Below the pieces are notes generated by a model. The model was given only the letters and a program-made list of their open reading frames with translations, made no database searches and was not told the DNA's origin. A stretch of DNA of 64,000 bases, taken from the NCBI GenBank assembly GCA_934047225.1, contig OW203983.1, forward strand, positions 744,001-808,000, in the 5' to 3' direction. The DNA comes from Ypsolopha sequella. Lineage: Eukaryota; Arthropoda; Insecta; Lepidoptera; Ypsolophidae. The position numbers and the translations under genes were made by a program. Positions 31,001 to 43,435 of this stretch are shown here, piece by piece. Within the stretch, counting starts at the first letter, position 1. Each line of letters starts with the position of its first letter.

Positions 31001-32021
31001 GATTTTTGTAACCAGATGTTTTTATTAGTCTCTACACTACAATGACACACTGAAAATTGCAAGCTGTTATGTGTGATTTCCTAATAGTGTACTTGAAGTC
31101 TGGTATTTTCTTCTACTTTCAGCAGCCTCAGCTTCTGTAAACTAGTTCTGGGCCAAGAATTCATAATAATCGTTGGTAGGTATCCAATCGATTGCAGGAA
31201 ATTCACAATGGGTAGCCAAAAGTCATCAAAATTACAGGTACCTGCTTATAAAAGTCCGTAAAACGTAGCCGAGTTCAATTTTATCAAAAATAACCACACA
31301 AAAGCCGTCAAAATGTTGAAGTTTATGTTATTTATTTTGATAATTTGGCAGTTACTGCAACGGAGATGTCTATCTCCCCAGCTTATGACCAGTCGAGACA
31401 TCTCGCTGATTTGCGATCGAAAAATCTACGGATGGAGATCGTTAGAATAGCATTTTTTGTTTTTCGACGGAGATAAGCACTTTCTCGCCAGATATTTCGA
31501 CCGTGGAGATCATCTCCATACCTCCGGAATTGGCTTCCAGATAAGTGATATCCAGAAGATAAGTTTAAAAATGGAACACATTTTGTATGCGTTATATGTC
31601 ACATATAACTATCAGGCACTTATCTGGAAGTGGTGAAACAGGCCCTTAACCAAACAAATGTCAGATGGATGTAATTTGGATGTATTTTAAAAATTATAAT
31701 ACCATCAAATTAAATATGTCTCATCATTGTATCGTTGTGTTGTAATTATCATTCGTTGCGTGCATCACATCTTAATTTGGTGGCATCGAAATGTCTAATG
31801 CATTTTGCGAAAGTTTACAGCTTCACCGAGAGATATTAAATATTTTGGTGCTCTTCCTCTCAAAATTCGTGAAAGTGTGATTTATTATTGTTTGTGTTGA
31901 TTGTTTTTTTAACTTTGTAATAAAATGTCTTGTGCGATTGAAGGCTGTAAATCGCATACAGGAATAAAAGAAAACAACAATGAAGTAATATCATTTCATC
32001 GGTGAGTTCTGATAGTTTTTA

Positions 32022-32720
32022 ACCGACTTCAAAAAGGAGGCGGTTCTCAATTCGACTGTATGTTTTTTTTTTTTTTTTTTTGCTTTGTTACTCCATAACT
32101 CCGTCATTTCCCAACCGATTTGAACTATTCTTTTTTTGTTTGAAAGAGTATACTTCCAGGTAGGTCCCATTTTGGGTTTGGTCATGATCTGATGAAGGTC
32201 TTCAGAGATAGGCAGTGGAACTCCTCAGAAAATGACAGCATATCTCTCGAAATTGAGGCAATCGCTATGTACTTGGGTGCTGATTACAAGGTATTACTTG
32301 AAAATCGACATTCTTCCACCTGACCTTCGATCCTGGCTTCATCAACATATTCACCATAGAACTCTTCAACGGATCAGAGCACATAACTCGAGATTGCGGC
32401 AATCACTGCGTTAGGGTGCTGATTCAAGGGTATTACTTGGAGATTATCAGAATACCCACCTGACCTTCGATCCTGGCTTCATCACCATAGAACTCCTCAA
32501 CGGATGACAGCACATAATTTTAGATTGCGGCAACCAGTTTGTGTAAGGGTGCTCATTGCAGGGCATTGCTGAAAATTGCCAGTGTACCCACCTGAATTTC
32601 GATCTTGGCTTCATCACCGTAGAACTCTTCAACGGATGACAGCACATAACTCGAGATTGCGGTAATCATGTTGTGTAAGGGTGCTGATAGCAGGAAGCTA
32701 CTCAAACATGGCTACTTATA
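32022..32720. repeat. Lepidopteran AACCGACTTCAAAAAGGAGG repeat with degenerate tandem units
   Basis: It begins AACCGACTTCAAAAAGGAGG and GGTTCTCAATTCGACTGTAT with a T run, a dispersed lepidopteran repeat start. From about 32230 a segment with GAACTCTTCAACGGATGACA followed by GCACATAA recurs at about 140-bp spacing (near 32350, 32488 and 32625). No protein is supported. Confidence 0.6.
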
Positions 32721-32812
32721 CTCACTTGAACTTCGTTTCATATTAACACCACGTTTGCAAGAACTACCTATACCTCACAATTTAACCCAGCAACACTAAA
32801 AAATGTGAAATA

Positions 32813-33168
32813 AAATAAACTTTTAACAAAAAAATAGCAACCGACTTCAATAGTAACAGCAGTCATTCACTAAAAAGTTAATAATAATTCTATAAAGACC
32901 GATGGTACCGAAGCAACACTTTTGCCGACTTCTTTCTTCCTGAAACGTTATGTTATCTAGAAGTCGGCGTTCTTATATTGGTTTTTATGTTGCTATATCG
33001 TAGGAAATACGCCGACTTCTAGATAACATAATGTTTCAGGAAGAAAGAAGTCGGCAAAAGTGTTGCTTCGGTACCATCGGTCTTTATAGAATTATTATTA
33101 ACTTTTTAGTGAATGACTGCTGTTACTATTGAAGTCGGTTGCTATTTTTTTGTTAAAAGTTTATTTTT
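32813..33168. repeat. 356-bp near-perfect palindrome
   Basis: AATAAACTTTTAACAAAAAA through TCTAGAAGTCGGCG (32813-32965) is repeated in reverse complement at 33010-33168, arms of about 150 bp with very few mismatches around a 45-bp loop. The outer sequence GCAACCGACTTCAATAG relates it to the repeat at 32022. It would form a long hairpin and could give rise to small RNAs if transcribed. Confidence 0.9.
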
Positions 33169-33657
33169 TATGTTAATAAGTTGCAGGATCATACCTAAAA
33201 CTCAGTAACAATAATAGTAGTTCTTGTAAATTATACTCGTGTTCAATTCTACACCGATATTTGCCTGTTTTATATATATTTTCTGCCGACTATTAGAGGT
33301 TATGTTTTTTCGCATAGTGATGTACTAAAGTCCGTGTGGCAAACTATCGAACATTGGTTCCTGCGGCAGCCGTGCATAAAGGATAATACCGCAGATTAAT
33401 TGCAGCGCGAGTTTAAAGAAAAATAGTGCCGAATAAATATCGCTACATTTTTTTTTACAGATTTCCAAAAAGGGAAGAATTAAAAAGTGAATGGCTTAAA
33501 CGAATAATTAGACCAAATTGGGCAATTGAAAAAAAGGAATCATATTTGTTCGAAACACTTTACGCCGGATTCTTTTGGACCAAACGAAAATTTCAAATGG
33601 AGACGGTTAAAAGCAGATGCTTTACCGACGTTATATTTACCAGATACAGACACATTG

Positions 33658-35602
33658 GTAACCTTTAAATAATTATGTATAATTGCATTATCAATCTTGT
33701 TTGTAGGTACGTGCTTGTACTATACTATAGTATATTAACTCGATAATTTTTCAATTTTAGGCAACAGAACCAGTACCTATGGATGTCTGTGGTGTAGAAA
33801 AGTGCATACTTCTATGTTCGCAAATCGTTCTGAAAGGCCTGTTCAGAACTTGTACGTTACTTCCGTGATCGACTTCACGAAGAAATTCCGCAGATCAAGA
33901 CATTTTCGTACTTAGTGGTTGACAATAAAAGTACTTTGACAGGGTAGTTCTATGAATTTTGGGAATGCTTATTGACTTGAACTGCGCATAATTTGATTTC
34001 TTATTACAGATTATTAGGTGTTTTAATCGTTCATTATTTGTTATTAGTTTTTATTCAAGATAAGTTGATGTTTATTTGATAGAAATAAAAAAAAATGAAA
34101 TTACCTCTGTAGTAATTGCGCTGTCATCGCTCATCATTGACATAATATTATTATTACGAATCCTAAGTCTATGATTATTATAATTTCTATTGTTGCGATT
34201 AATTCCTTCCTCCTTGATTGAACAAAGACGCGACATCAACGAACATCTATTTGATTGAGTTAAGAGGCGATATAAAAAGTATCCACTTAAATAGTTTACG
34301 GTTGTATCTCTGATACAAGCTACAGCATTTTTTGTACTAGAAACAAGCACAATTTTGGACTTAACTTATGTACCTACCTGCCTACGATATAGTAATTTGT
34401 ACTTAATAAAAAATATTATGCTAAACGAAAGATATCCTTTCATTAATTCCTTATTTACATAATATAACATGTGTCCCACTAGGGTAGACAGAGACCACTT
34501 TGCTATTAATTCTCTTGGCCTCCTTCCAAAGCAAGAGGATGTCACCAGAAAGGTCGGTGCCTCCTGCATTCTCTTTTTTTCACACTTTGATATGATATAA
34601 TGTGTGGTAAGCAGATTGGACGTGGTTCATTTCGATTTGGTTTATTTATCGTAGTCAAAAATCGACATTGTTACATCACTAGCAAAGCAACGAACTAGTG
34701 ACAACCTACCTAATTAAGAAAAAACTAATACATATCCATCTCTCTCTAACGCACTAGAATGTCGTAAGAAAATCAAGGATAGGTGTCTTTCTCCGCGTAT
34801 TATTTTAGCCAGGCTTCTATTTGTATTCCTTATTCTGAGGTTATTGCTACATATGTACACCTCATGACGTTTGTTTATATTGTGTATGCATTTTTGGATA
34901 ACCTACAAAATATTTTGTGGGTAAGCGTATCCCTTTATAATTTGTGGTAAGCGCCGACCGGACCGATCGATGGCTTTGATTGATTTTTCCTTACCAATTT
35001 TCCATGAAAAAACTGATGAAGTTTAAATTAACAAAACAACAGAATGTACAAAACGAAGGATCGGCTTCATGTTGCTGTTGTGTTGGTGACGAGCGAAACG
35101 TAAGAAAATTTGCTTAATTTTTTGCAAACGATATGTAATACCTACTTACCAAAATGTACACACGGCAAAGCATAAACCTACACATCCCTGTGATAGACCA
35201 CCACGTCATCTCTCGAACTCAGCTTGAACCATTTTAGTTTAGAACACGGTAATTTCCACGCAACATGCACACATCGACATGTCACTATTATTATATTATC
35301 TGTGCTAATACAAACGCACACCACTGCAAATCATTATGTTACCAGAGAATATAAAGTATTAGATGTTACTCTGCTACAAATACAGCGCACACAACTACGC
35401 ACTAAAACCGGTCCTAATATTCATTTCAAAAACCAAACCAAAATATTATTGTGATACTGCCAAAAGTATCAAGCAATGTGATAAATACAAAGATCCCACT
35501 TTTCATACTTAGGTTGTTTCAAAGTAAGCACAAAATGCAACAACTTAAGAGACAACTTCCATGACGCGTTAAGGGTCGGTATAATGTCAGATGCACAATT
35601 TC
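33658..35602. other. No supported gene; scattered repeats
   Basis: A possible third exon of the THAP gene follows TTTCAATTTTAG at 33773, but it is not recognisable. A minus-strand frame at 34350-34072 has NYLSGYFLYRLLTQ, faintly like a P-element transposase C terminus; too weak to call. 34797-34850 matches the reverse complement of 27757-27812 closely, a dispersed repeat. Confidence 0.3.
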
Positions 35603-35758
35603 AAATACCGAGCTGAAGTTGGCAGGCACCTGCCAGCGAGACGCAAATGCTACCAGGCGCCTGCCAGCGAGACGCAAATGCTACCTGGCGCCTGCTCGTG
35701 TAACAAATCAATAATAAAAGATATGTCTTATTACAAAAGATATATAAAAGATATTTTT

Positions 35759-36233
35759 AGGGTTCCGTACCCAAAGGGACCCTATTATTAAGACTCCGCT
35801 GTCCGTCTTGGCAGGCGCCTGCCAGCGAGACGCAAATGCTACCAGGCGCCTGCCAGCGAGACGCAAATGCTACCTGGCGCCTGCTCGTGTAACAAATCAA
35901 TAATAAAAGATATGTCTTATTACAAAAGATATATAAAAGATATTTTTAGGGTTCCGTACCCAAAGGGACCCTATTATTAAGACTCCGCTGTCCGTCTGTC
36001 TGTCCGTCTGTCCGACTGTCACCAGGCTGTATCTCATTAACCGTGATAGATAGGCAGTTGAAATTTTCACAGATGATGTATTTCGGTTGCTTCTATAACA
36101 ACAAATACTAAAAATTTGAATAAAATAAATATTTAAGGGGGCTCCCATACAACAAACGTAATTTTTTTGTCGTTTTTATAGAAAATGGTACGGAACCCTT
36201 CGTGCGCGAGTCCGACTCGCACTTGGCCGGTTT
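35759..36233 (+). repeat. Dispersed lepidopteran repeat (GGTTCCGTACCC type)
   Basis: The start TTAGGGTTCCGTACCCAAAG, clustered GTCTGTCTGTCCGTCTG, and the end CGAGTCCGACTCGCACTTGG with CCGGTTTTT are the marks of a family found across Lepidoptera, possibly a LINE or SINE derivative. The inverted copy lies at about 41980-42260 (plus a second partial copy to 42455). It is the best taxonomic marker in the window. Confidence 0.75.
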
Positions 36234-36480
36234 TTACATAAATACAAATAAAAGTGAGTATGGCGGCTGCCAGTAAAACATCTCAGCAGGCGCCTGCTAG
36301 CAAGAAGCAAATGCTACCAGGCGCCTGCCAGCGAGAAGCAAATGCTACCTGGTGCCTGCTGGTGTAAAAAACATTACTAAAAGTTTTGTATGGCTGGTTT
36401 TACATTAAAACGAAATGAAGCAAGTCTCTGATATGACTCTAGACAAAAAATAAGGAAATTATTATATTACTTACCTGCAT

Positions 36481-37540
36481 TGTTCTACGTCCCAAAACGA
36501 GCGAATTGAAAACGAAATTTGAAACGAGAAAATAAAAAATTCATTAAAAAAAACCTGAACCTGACTTGAATCTACACTCATAACAAGTTCGAAGACACAG
36601 ACGTCTGGATTCTATCCAGGTGGGTCTCATTTACTACTTAATGATCTGGATAGTTCTATGTCCCAAAAACTTGTATATTTGAAACGAGCAAATAAAAAAT
36701 TCATTAAAAAAAACCTGAACCTGACTTGAACCCAAACTTACAAAAAGTTGGAAGACACAGACGTCTGGATTCTATCCAGGTGGGTCTCATTTACTACTTA
36801 ATGATCTGGATTATTCTACGTCCCAAAAACGTGTATATTTGAAACGAGCAATTAAAAAATTCATTAAAAAAAACCTGAACCTGACTTGAACCCAAACTCA
36901 CAAAAAGTTCAAAGACACAGATGTCTGGATTCTATCCAGGTGTATCTCATTTACTACTTAATGATCTGGATAGTTCTACGTCCCAAAAACTTGTATATTT
37001 GAAACGAGTAAATGAAAAATTCATTAAAAAAAACCTGAACCTGACTTGAACCCACACTCATAAAAAGTTCGAAGATACAGACGTCTGGATTCTATCCAGG
37101 TGTGTCTAATTTACTACTTAATGATCTGAATTGTTCTACGTCCCAAAAACCTGTATATTTGAAACGATCAAATAAAAAATTCATTAAAAAAAACCTGAAC
37201 CTGACTTGAACCCAAACTCGCAAAAAGTTGGAAGACACAGACGTCTGGATTCTATCCAGGTGGGTCTCATTTACTACTTAATGATCTGGATTATTCTACG
37301 TCCCCAAAACCTGTATATTTGAAACGAGCAATTAAAAAATTCATTAAAAAAAACCTGAACCTGACTTGAACCCACACTCTTAAAAAGTTGGAAGACACAG
37401 ACGTCTGGATTATATCCAGGTGGGTCTCATTTACTACTTAATGATCTCGATTGTTCTATGTCCCAAAAACCTCTATTTTTGGAACGAGCAAAACAATATT
37501 CATTGTAAAAAAACATGGATCTGACCTGAAAAATTCATAA
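36481..37540. repeat. 160-bp satellite, left block (about 6.5 units)
   Basis: TCATTAAAAAAAACCTGAAC recurs at 36541, 36701, 36861, 37021, 37181 and 37341, exactly 160 bp apart. Units differ by a few substitutions (for example GTGTATATTT or CTGTATATTT). Each contains CAGACGTCTG, a perfect 10-bp palindrome. Confidence 0.93.
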
Positions 37541-38419
37541 GCATGAAAACATAATATCCGAATAGTTGCATTTCGAACTCCATCAAAATTGTATGGAATC
37601 TGAGAAACCACTCCAAGCGGACAGTAGCGGAACTAACACCTGCGTATGGCAACCAATGTTTAGTTTACAAACGCAACGATGCAGAGATGATTTCTTGCTT
37701 AGGCTACTGTATTAGTGTAGCAAATCATGTAGAAGTCATAATATATATAGTGGCAGCTTTTTCAAATGCGTTTTGGTTCAAATCAGCTAATGGAGCAAAA
37801 AGAAAAGTCAGTAAGCTCCTGCTAAAGTAGGATTTTTAATTCGAGACACTCGTTTGACAACTCGAAAAGCAAAATGTTGCCACTTTTCAGCCAGTGCTGC
37901 TCTTATCGATATCATAAAATTGACGGCGTTTCTTATACTCGAAAACTCATACGGTCAAGTGACGCAAAATTTAACAAAAATATAACTTTACACTTTAACA
38001 CAAACTTTTCGAAAAAAAATTCCACATGGTCTTTTTAAGTTTGCTTCATAGTTATTATTGAAAATAAAAACTTGCAATTTCATAATAATCGATAACGAAT
38101 CTTTTAAAACCGTAACGAAATCTCAGTAATTGTCAACATAAAATACTGGTTTTGTCAGGTTTGTTAAAAAATATATGGGTATTTTATTTTGATCCATACC
38201 TTTCATGAAACGAATATTCAGAGAACTAAAAAAACAGAAGGTGCTACAAGCGATAGTTACAGCAAATTTGATGACTTTAGCCCAGCAAATAAATGGTTTA
38301 TCGTTGTTATTTTGGTCAGCTCCCTTGATTTAAATCGATTACCATTTACATATCGTGCATTGCATTGTAAATTAAATGAAATGAAAAACTCGTGTCGTGT
38401 AGGTATCTACTATCAACCG

Positions 38420-38577
38420 TAGAGTGCGGTTCAGAAAATAGGTAACACGTCAATATATTGGTTGCATTTATATCATCCAATCTAAAGACATGAAATTATA
38501 TTTTATCCAATCATGTCGTAAAGACGTCGTTAATGCCAATATAACGGCGTATTACCTATTATCTGAACCGCACTCTA
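38420..38577. mobile_element. MITE of 154 bp with TA target duplication
   Basis: GAGTGCGGTTCAGAAAATAG and its complement (CTATTATCTGAACCGCACTC) bound the element, with TA on both sides (38420-38421, 38576-38577), typical of Tc1/mariner-like MITEs. It sits near the centre of the giant inverted repeat. Confidence 0.75.
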
Positions 38578-39019
38578 GAATAGTCATTCTCGGTGGCTTA
38601 TAATTTGAATCGATTATAATAAAAACCCACTATTCAAAATGTATTATTCGTAAAGTCATTACGAATAAAACTGCATACTTATATAACTAAATTACTAACG
38701 GAGCATATCTCGTATCTTGGAACAATCGAAAAATGTCTCAATCATTCAACCGATCAACAAGATGGACGTTTATCTCGATTGTAAATTTGATTGATTATGA
38801 TTATCTCGATTGTTGAAATATCTCGTAAACGCGCATTACTACCATACGTCATGCTGCAGTAAATATCGATATCGACATATCGACGTATATCTTTCCCTAT
38901 TTTTATTTTTCGAATAATGGCAACACTCTATCTGTCAATGGAGTGTCTCGAATTAAAAACCTTACTTTAGTTACGCTACTGTCCGCTTGGAGCGGTATCC
39001 CATTGAAAACTACGATGTA

Positions 39020-41700
39020 CTTTGTTACGATTTTTGTGAGTTCGGGTTCAAGTCAGGTTCAGGTTCTTTTAAATGAATTTTTTATATGCCTGTTTTAAAC
39101 ATACAGGTTATTTTTAATGAATTTTTTATTTGCTCGTTTCAAATATACAGGTTTTTGGGACGTAGAACAATCCAGATTATTAAGTAGTAAATGAGACCCA
39201 CCTGGATATAATCCAGATGTCTGTATCTTCGAACTTTTTATGAGTGTGGGTTCAAGTCAGGTTCAGGTTTTTTTTAATGAATTTTTTAATTGCTCGTTTC
39301 AAATATACACGTTTTTGGGACGTAGAATAATCCAGATCATTAAGTAGTGAATGAGACCCACCTGGAAAGAATCCAGACGTCTGTGTCTTCCAACTGTTTG
39401 CAAGTTTGGGTTCAAGTCAGGTTCAGGTTTTTTTTTAAGAATTTTTTAATTGCTCGTTTCAAATATACAAGTTTTTGGGACGTAGAACTATCCAGATCAT
39501 TAAGTAGTAAATGAGACCCACCTGGATAGAATCCAGACGTCTGTGTCTTCGAATTTTTTGTGAGTTTGGGTTCAAGTCAGGTTCAGGTTTTTTTAATGAA
39601 TTTTTTATTTGATCGTTTCAAATATACAGGTTTTTGGGACGTAGAACAATCCAGATCATTAAGTAGTAAATGAGACCCAACTGGATAGAATCCAGACGTC
39701 TGTGTCTTTGAACTTGTTATGAGTGTGGGTTCAAGTCAAGTTCAGGTTTTTTTTAATGAATTTTTTATTTGCTCGTTTCAAATATACAAGTTTTTGGGAC
39801 GTAGAACTATCCAGATCATTAAGTAGTAAATGAGACCCACCTGGATATATTCCAGACGTCTGTGTCTTCGAACTTTTTATGAGTTTGGGTTCAAGTCAGT
39901 TTCAGGTTTTTTTTAATGAATTTTTTATTTGCTCGTTTCAAATATACAAGTTTTTGGGACGTAGAACTATCCAGATCATTAAGTTGTAAATGAGACCCAC
40001 CTGGATAGAATCCAGACGTCTGTGTCTTCGAACTTTTTGTGAGTTTGGGTTCAAGTCAGGTTCAGGTTTTTTTTAATGAATTTTTTATTTGATCGTTTCA
40101 AATATACAGGTTTTTGGGACGTAGAACAATCCAGATCATTAAGTAGTAAATGAGACCCAACTGGATAGAATCCAGACGTCTGTGTCTTTGAACTTGTTAT
40201 GAGTGTGGGTTCAAGTCAGGTTCAGGTTTTTTTTAATGAATTTTTTAATTGCTCGTTTCAAATATACAGGTTTTTGGGACGTAGAACTATCCAGATCATT
40301 AAGTAGTAAATGAGACCCACCTGGATATAATCCAAACGTCTGTATCTTTGAACTTTTTTTGAGTGTGGGTTCAAGTCAGGTTCAGGTTTTTTTTAATGAA
40401 TTTTTTAATTGCTCGTTTCAAATATACAGGTTTTTGGGACGTAGAATAATCCAGATCATTAAGTAGTAAATGAGACCCACCTGGATAGAATCCAGACGTC
40501 TGTGTCTTCCAAGTTTTTGCGAGTTTGGGTTCAAGTCAGGTTCAGGTTTTTTTTAATGAATTTTTTAATTGCTCGTTTCAAATATACACGTTTTTGGGAC
40601 GTAGAATAATCCAGATCATTAAGTAGTAAATGAGACCCACCTGGATAGAATCCAGACGTCTGTGTCTTCCAACTTTTTGCGAGTTTGGGTTCAAGTCAGG
40701 TTCAGTTTTTTTTTAATGAATTTTTTATTTGATCGTTTCAAATATACAGGTTTTTGGGACGTAGAACAATCCAGATCATTAAGTAGTAAATGAGACCCAA
40801 CTGGATAGAATCCAGACGTCTGTGTCTTTGAACTTGTTATGAGTGTGGGTTCAAGTCAGGTTCAGGTTTTTTTTAATTGCTCGTTTCAAATATACAGGTT
40901 TTTGGGACGTAGAACTATCCAGATCATTAAGTAGTAAATGAGACCCACCTGGATATAATCCAAACGTCTGTATCTTTGAACTTTTTTTGAGTGTGGGTTC
41001 AAGTCAGGTTCAGGTTTTTTTTAATGAATTTTTTAATTGCTCGTTTCAAATATACAGGTTTTTGGGACGTAGAATAATCCAGATCATTAAGTAGTAAATG
41101 AGACCCATCCGGATAGAATCCAGACGTCTGTGTCTTCCAAGTTTTTGCGAGTTTGGGTTCAAGTCAGGTTCAGGTTTTTTTTAATGAATTTTTTATTTGC
41201 TCGTTTCAAATATACAAGTTTTTGGGACGTAGAACTATCCAGATCATTAAGTAGTAAATGAGATACACCTGGATAGAATCCAGACATCTGTGTCTTTGAA
41301 CTTTTTGTGATTTTGGGTTCAAGTCAGGTTCAGGTTTTTTTTAATGAATTTTTTAATTGCTCGTTTCAAATATACACGTTTTTGGGACGTAGAATAATCC
41401 AGATCATTAAGTAGTAAATGAGACCCACCTGGATAGAATCCAGACGTCTGTGTCTTCCAACTTTTTGCGAGTTTGGGTTCAAGTCAGGTTCAGGTTTTTT
41501 TTAATGAATTTTTTATTTGCTCGTTTCAAATATACAAGTTTTTGGGACATAGAACTATCCAGATCATTAAGTAGTAAATGAGACCCACCTGGATAGAATC
41601 CAGACGTCTGTGTCTTCGAACTTGTTATGAGTGTAGGTTCAAGTCAGGTTCAGGTTTTTTTTAATGAATTTTTTATTTGCTCGTTTCAAATTTCGTTTTC
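39020..41700. repeat. 160-bp satellite, right block (about 16 units, reverse complement)
   Basis: The same unit as 36481-37540 in opposite orientation, with GGGTTCAAGTCAGGTTCAGG at about 160-bp spacing. Variants such as AACTTGTTATGAGTGTGGGT recur at 39713, 40193 and 40834 (480 and about 640 bp apart), so blocks of three or four units were copied together. One unit near 40870 lacks about 14 bp. Confidence 0.92.
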
Positions 41701-42605
41701 AATTCGCTCGTTTTGGGACGTAGAACAATGCAGGTAAGTAATATAATAATTTCCTTATTTTTTGTCTAGAGTCATATCAGAGACTTGCTTCATTTCGTTT
41801 TAATGTAAAACCAGCCATACAAAACTTTTAGTAATGTTTTTTACACCAGCAGGCACCAGGTAGCATTTGCTTCTCGCTGGCAGGCGCCTGGTAGCATTTG
41901 CTTCTTGCTAGCAGGCGCCTGCTGAGATGTTTTACTGGCAGCCGCCATACTCACTTTTATTTGTATTTATGTAAAAACCGGCCAAGTGCGAGTCGGACTC
42001 GCGCACGAAGGGTTCCGTACCATTTTCTATAAAAACGACAAAAAAATTACGTTTGTTGTATGGGAGCCCCCTTAAATATTTATTTTATTCAAATTTTTAG
42101 TATTTGTTGTTATAGAAGCAACCGAAATACATCATCTGTGAAAATTTCAACTGCCTATCTATCACGGTTAATGAGATACAGCCTGGTGACAGTCGGACAG
42201 ACGGACAGACAGACGGACAGCGGAGTCTTAATAATAGGGTCCCTTTGGGTACGGAACCCTAAAAATATCTTTTATATATCTTTTGTAATAAGACATATCT
42301 TTTATTATTGATTTGTTACACGAGCAGGCGCCAGGTAGCATTTGCGTCTCGCTGGCAGGCGCCTGGTAGCATTTGCGTCTCGCTGGCAGGCGCCTGCCAA
42401 GACGGACAGCGGAGTCTTAATAATAGGGTCCCTTTGGGTACGGAACCCTAAAAATATCTTTTATATATCTTTTGTAATAAGACATATCTTTTATTATTGA
42501 TTTGTTACACGAGCAGGCGCCAGGTAGCATTTGCGTCTCGCTGGCAGGCGCCTGGTAGCATTTGCGTCTCGCTGGCAGGTGCCTGCCAACTTCAGCTCGG
42601 TATTT

Positions 42606-43332
42606 CAAATGAGCATAAAACATTGTGTAACTTGGTCAATCGGTTTAATAAAAATAATATAGATAATAGACTATAGGGCTGATATTCGTGCAGAAGCAAA
42701 AACGCAAAAGCTTTAAGTTCGCTCGATAGAAAAAAATTACGAAGTTACCTCTATATTTCATGTTTTTCGAGTGTTAAAGGACCTTTCTTAAAACAGTTTG
42801 CCTTGAAATTTGTATTAAAAATAAGAAAACAAATGACCCCGTATAATTGCACGGGGATTTTGAAGAATTCTGTTTCGTTTTCATTTAATTTAACATCTAA
42901 GAATTGGCGCTTACGTCGATTTATTCTGAGACAAGGCGGCGACAAGATATCTCGGTCGCACGCGCTTTTTGTTCCATGCTTTGTTTCGTCACTCACCCGT
43001 CGGTCAGTTGTGATCGCTCCGTTGAGACGGGAGGGCTACGTTTTTGCGCTCTCGACGTCCCGGTTTCGTAATTTAAATAAATCTCGTAATTTGAAACATG
43101 GGAAATAAATGCAACAAATGTAAAAAATGGAATAAAAATGTTTTACGAATGAAAATAAAGCAGTGGATGAAAGTAATGCAAAGGTACGCCATTACTTAAC
43201 AAAATAAGTAGATAGGTCATGTTTTATTAAAGATGTTGAACTAAAGGTTGTCTCAATGGACTAATGAATATCGCTATGTTTTTCGTCTGAGGTATTTTTT
43301 TTAGCTTACAATTTAATATCACAATAAATATG
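42606..43332. other. Unique-looking DNA between two repeats
   Basis: Two overlapping frames of 80-100 codons exist on opposite strands (42803-43108 and 42996-42751), but I see no domain, start context or splice signals that choose one. The region has higher GC around 42905-43060 and could be a promoter or exon. Confidence 0.25.
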
Positions 43333-43435
43333 GTTGATGGATGTGGAAGAGGCGAAAGAGTTGTGTCTGGATCGTAGCAGATGGAAATCTGTAGTCTCTG
43401 CCTACCCCTCTGGGAGACTAACAAAACCTTATCTC

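Larger units (their letters stand above)
28500..31644 (+). mobile_element. ISL2EU-type DNA transposon (THAP, DDE transposase, YqaJ nuclease)
   Basis: The ends GGGCCTGTTTCACCACTTCC (28500 on) and GGAAGTGGTGAAACAGGCCC (to 31644) are near-perfect inverted repeats. Between them lie a THAP-DDE transposase on the plus strand and a YqaJ-type nuclease on the minus strand, converging. This gene pair is the signature of ISL2EU (IS4EU) elements of the PIF/Harbinger group. All genes are broken, so the copy is dead. An 88-bp direct duplication (TTAACATTAATAAATAAAT...) lies between the two genes at about 30377-30520. Confidence 0.85.
31925..33657 (+). pseudogene. THAP-domain protein exons, frameshifted
   Basis: Exon 1 (31925-32001) encodes MSCAIEGCKSHTG...VISFHR with a GTGAGT donor; exon 2 (33461-33657, acceptor TTTTTTACAG) continues in phase as FPKREELKSEWLKRIIRPNW. 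Together they give the THAP start (Cys-x4-Cys), the FHRFP box and the conserved Trp. Near 33545 two bases appear lost: after the break another frame gives SKHFTPDSF and later ALPTLYLP, corresponding to the second zinc-binding half and the AVPT-type end motif. It could be a domesticated gene turned pseudogene or part of a P-element-like transposon. The intron holds a repeat and a 356-bp palindrome. Confidence 0.65.
35603..42605. repeat. 7-kb giant inverted repeat with satellite-bearing arms
   Basis: The sequence from AAATACCGAGCTGAAGTTGG (35603) inward is matched in reverse complement from 42605 inward, including all substructures: GGCGCCTGCCAGCGAGACGC repeats, a duplicated block of about 190 bp, the GGTTCCGTACCC lepidopteran repeat and a 160-bp satellite. 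An 83-residue frame in the left arm (36148-35897) and one in the right arm (42060-42311) are identical in every residue, so the outer arms are almost identical. The left satellite has about 6.5 units, the right about 16. The central 1.5 kb (37546-39010) includes further inverted pieces (CAAGCGGACAGTAGCG and complement; TTTTTAATTCGAGACACTC and complement). Confidence 0.9.

Noticed and set aside
34072..34350. Possible P-element transposase C-terminal piece
   Set aside because: Only one short phrase (NYLSGYFLYRLL) is suggestive; no neighbouring motifs.
35897..36148. 83-codon frame, repeated identically at 42060-42311
   Set aside because: It lies inside a dispersed non-coding lepidopteran repeat; identity reflects the inverted repeat, not selection on a protein.
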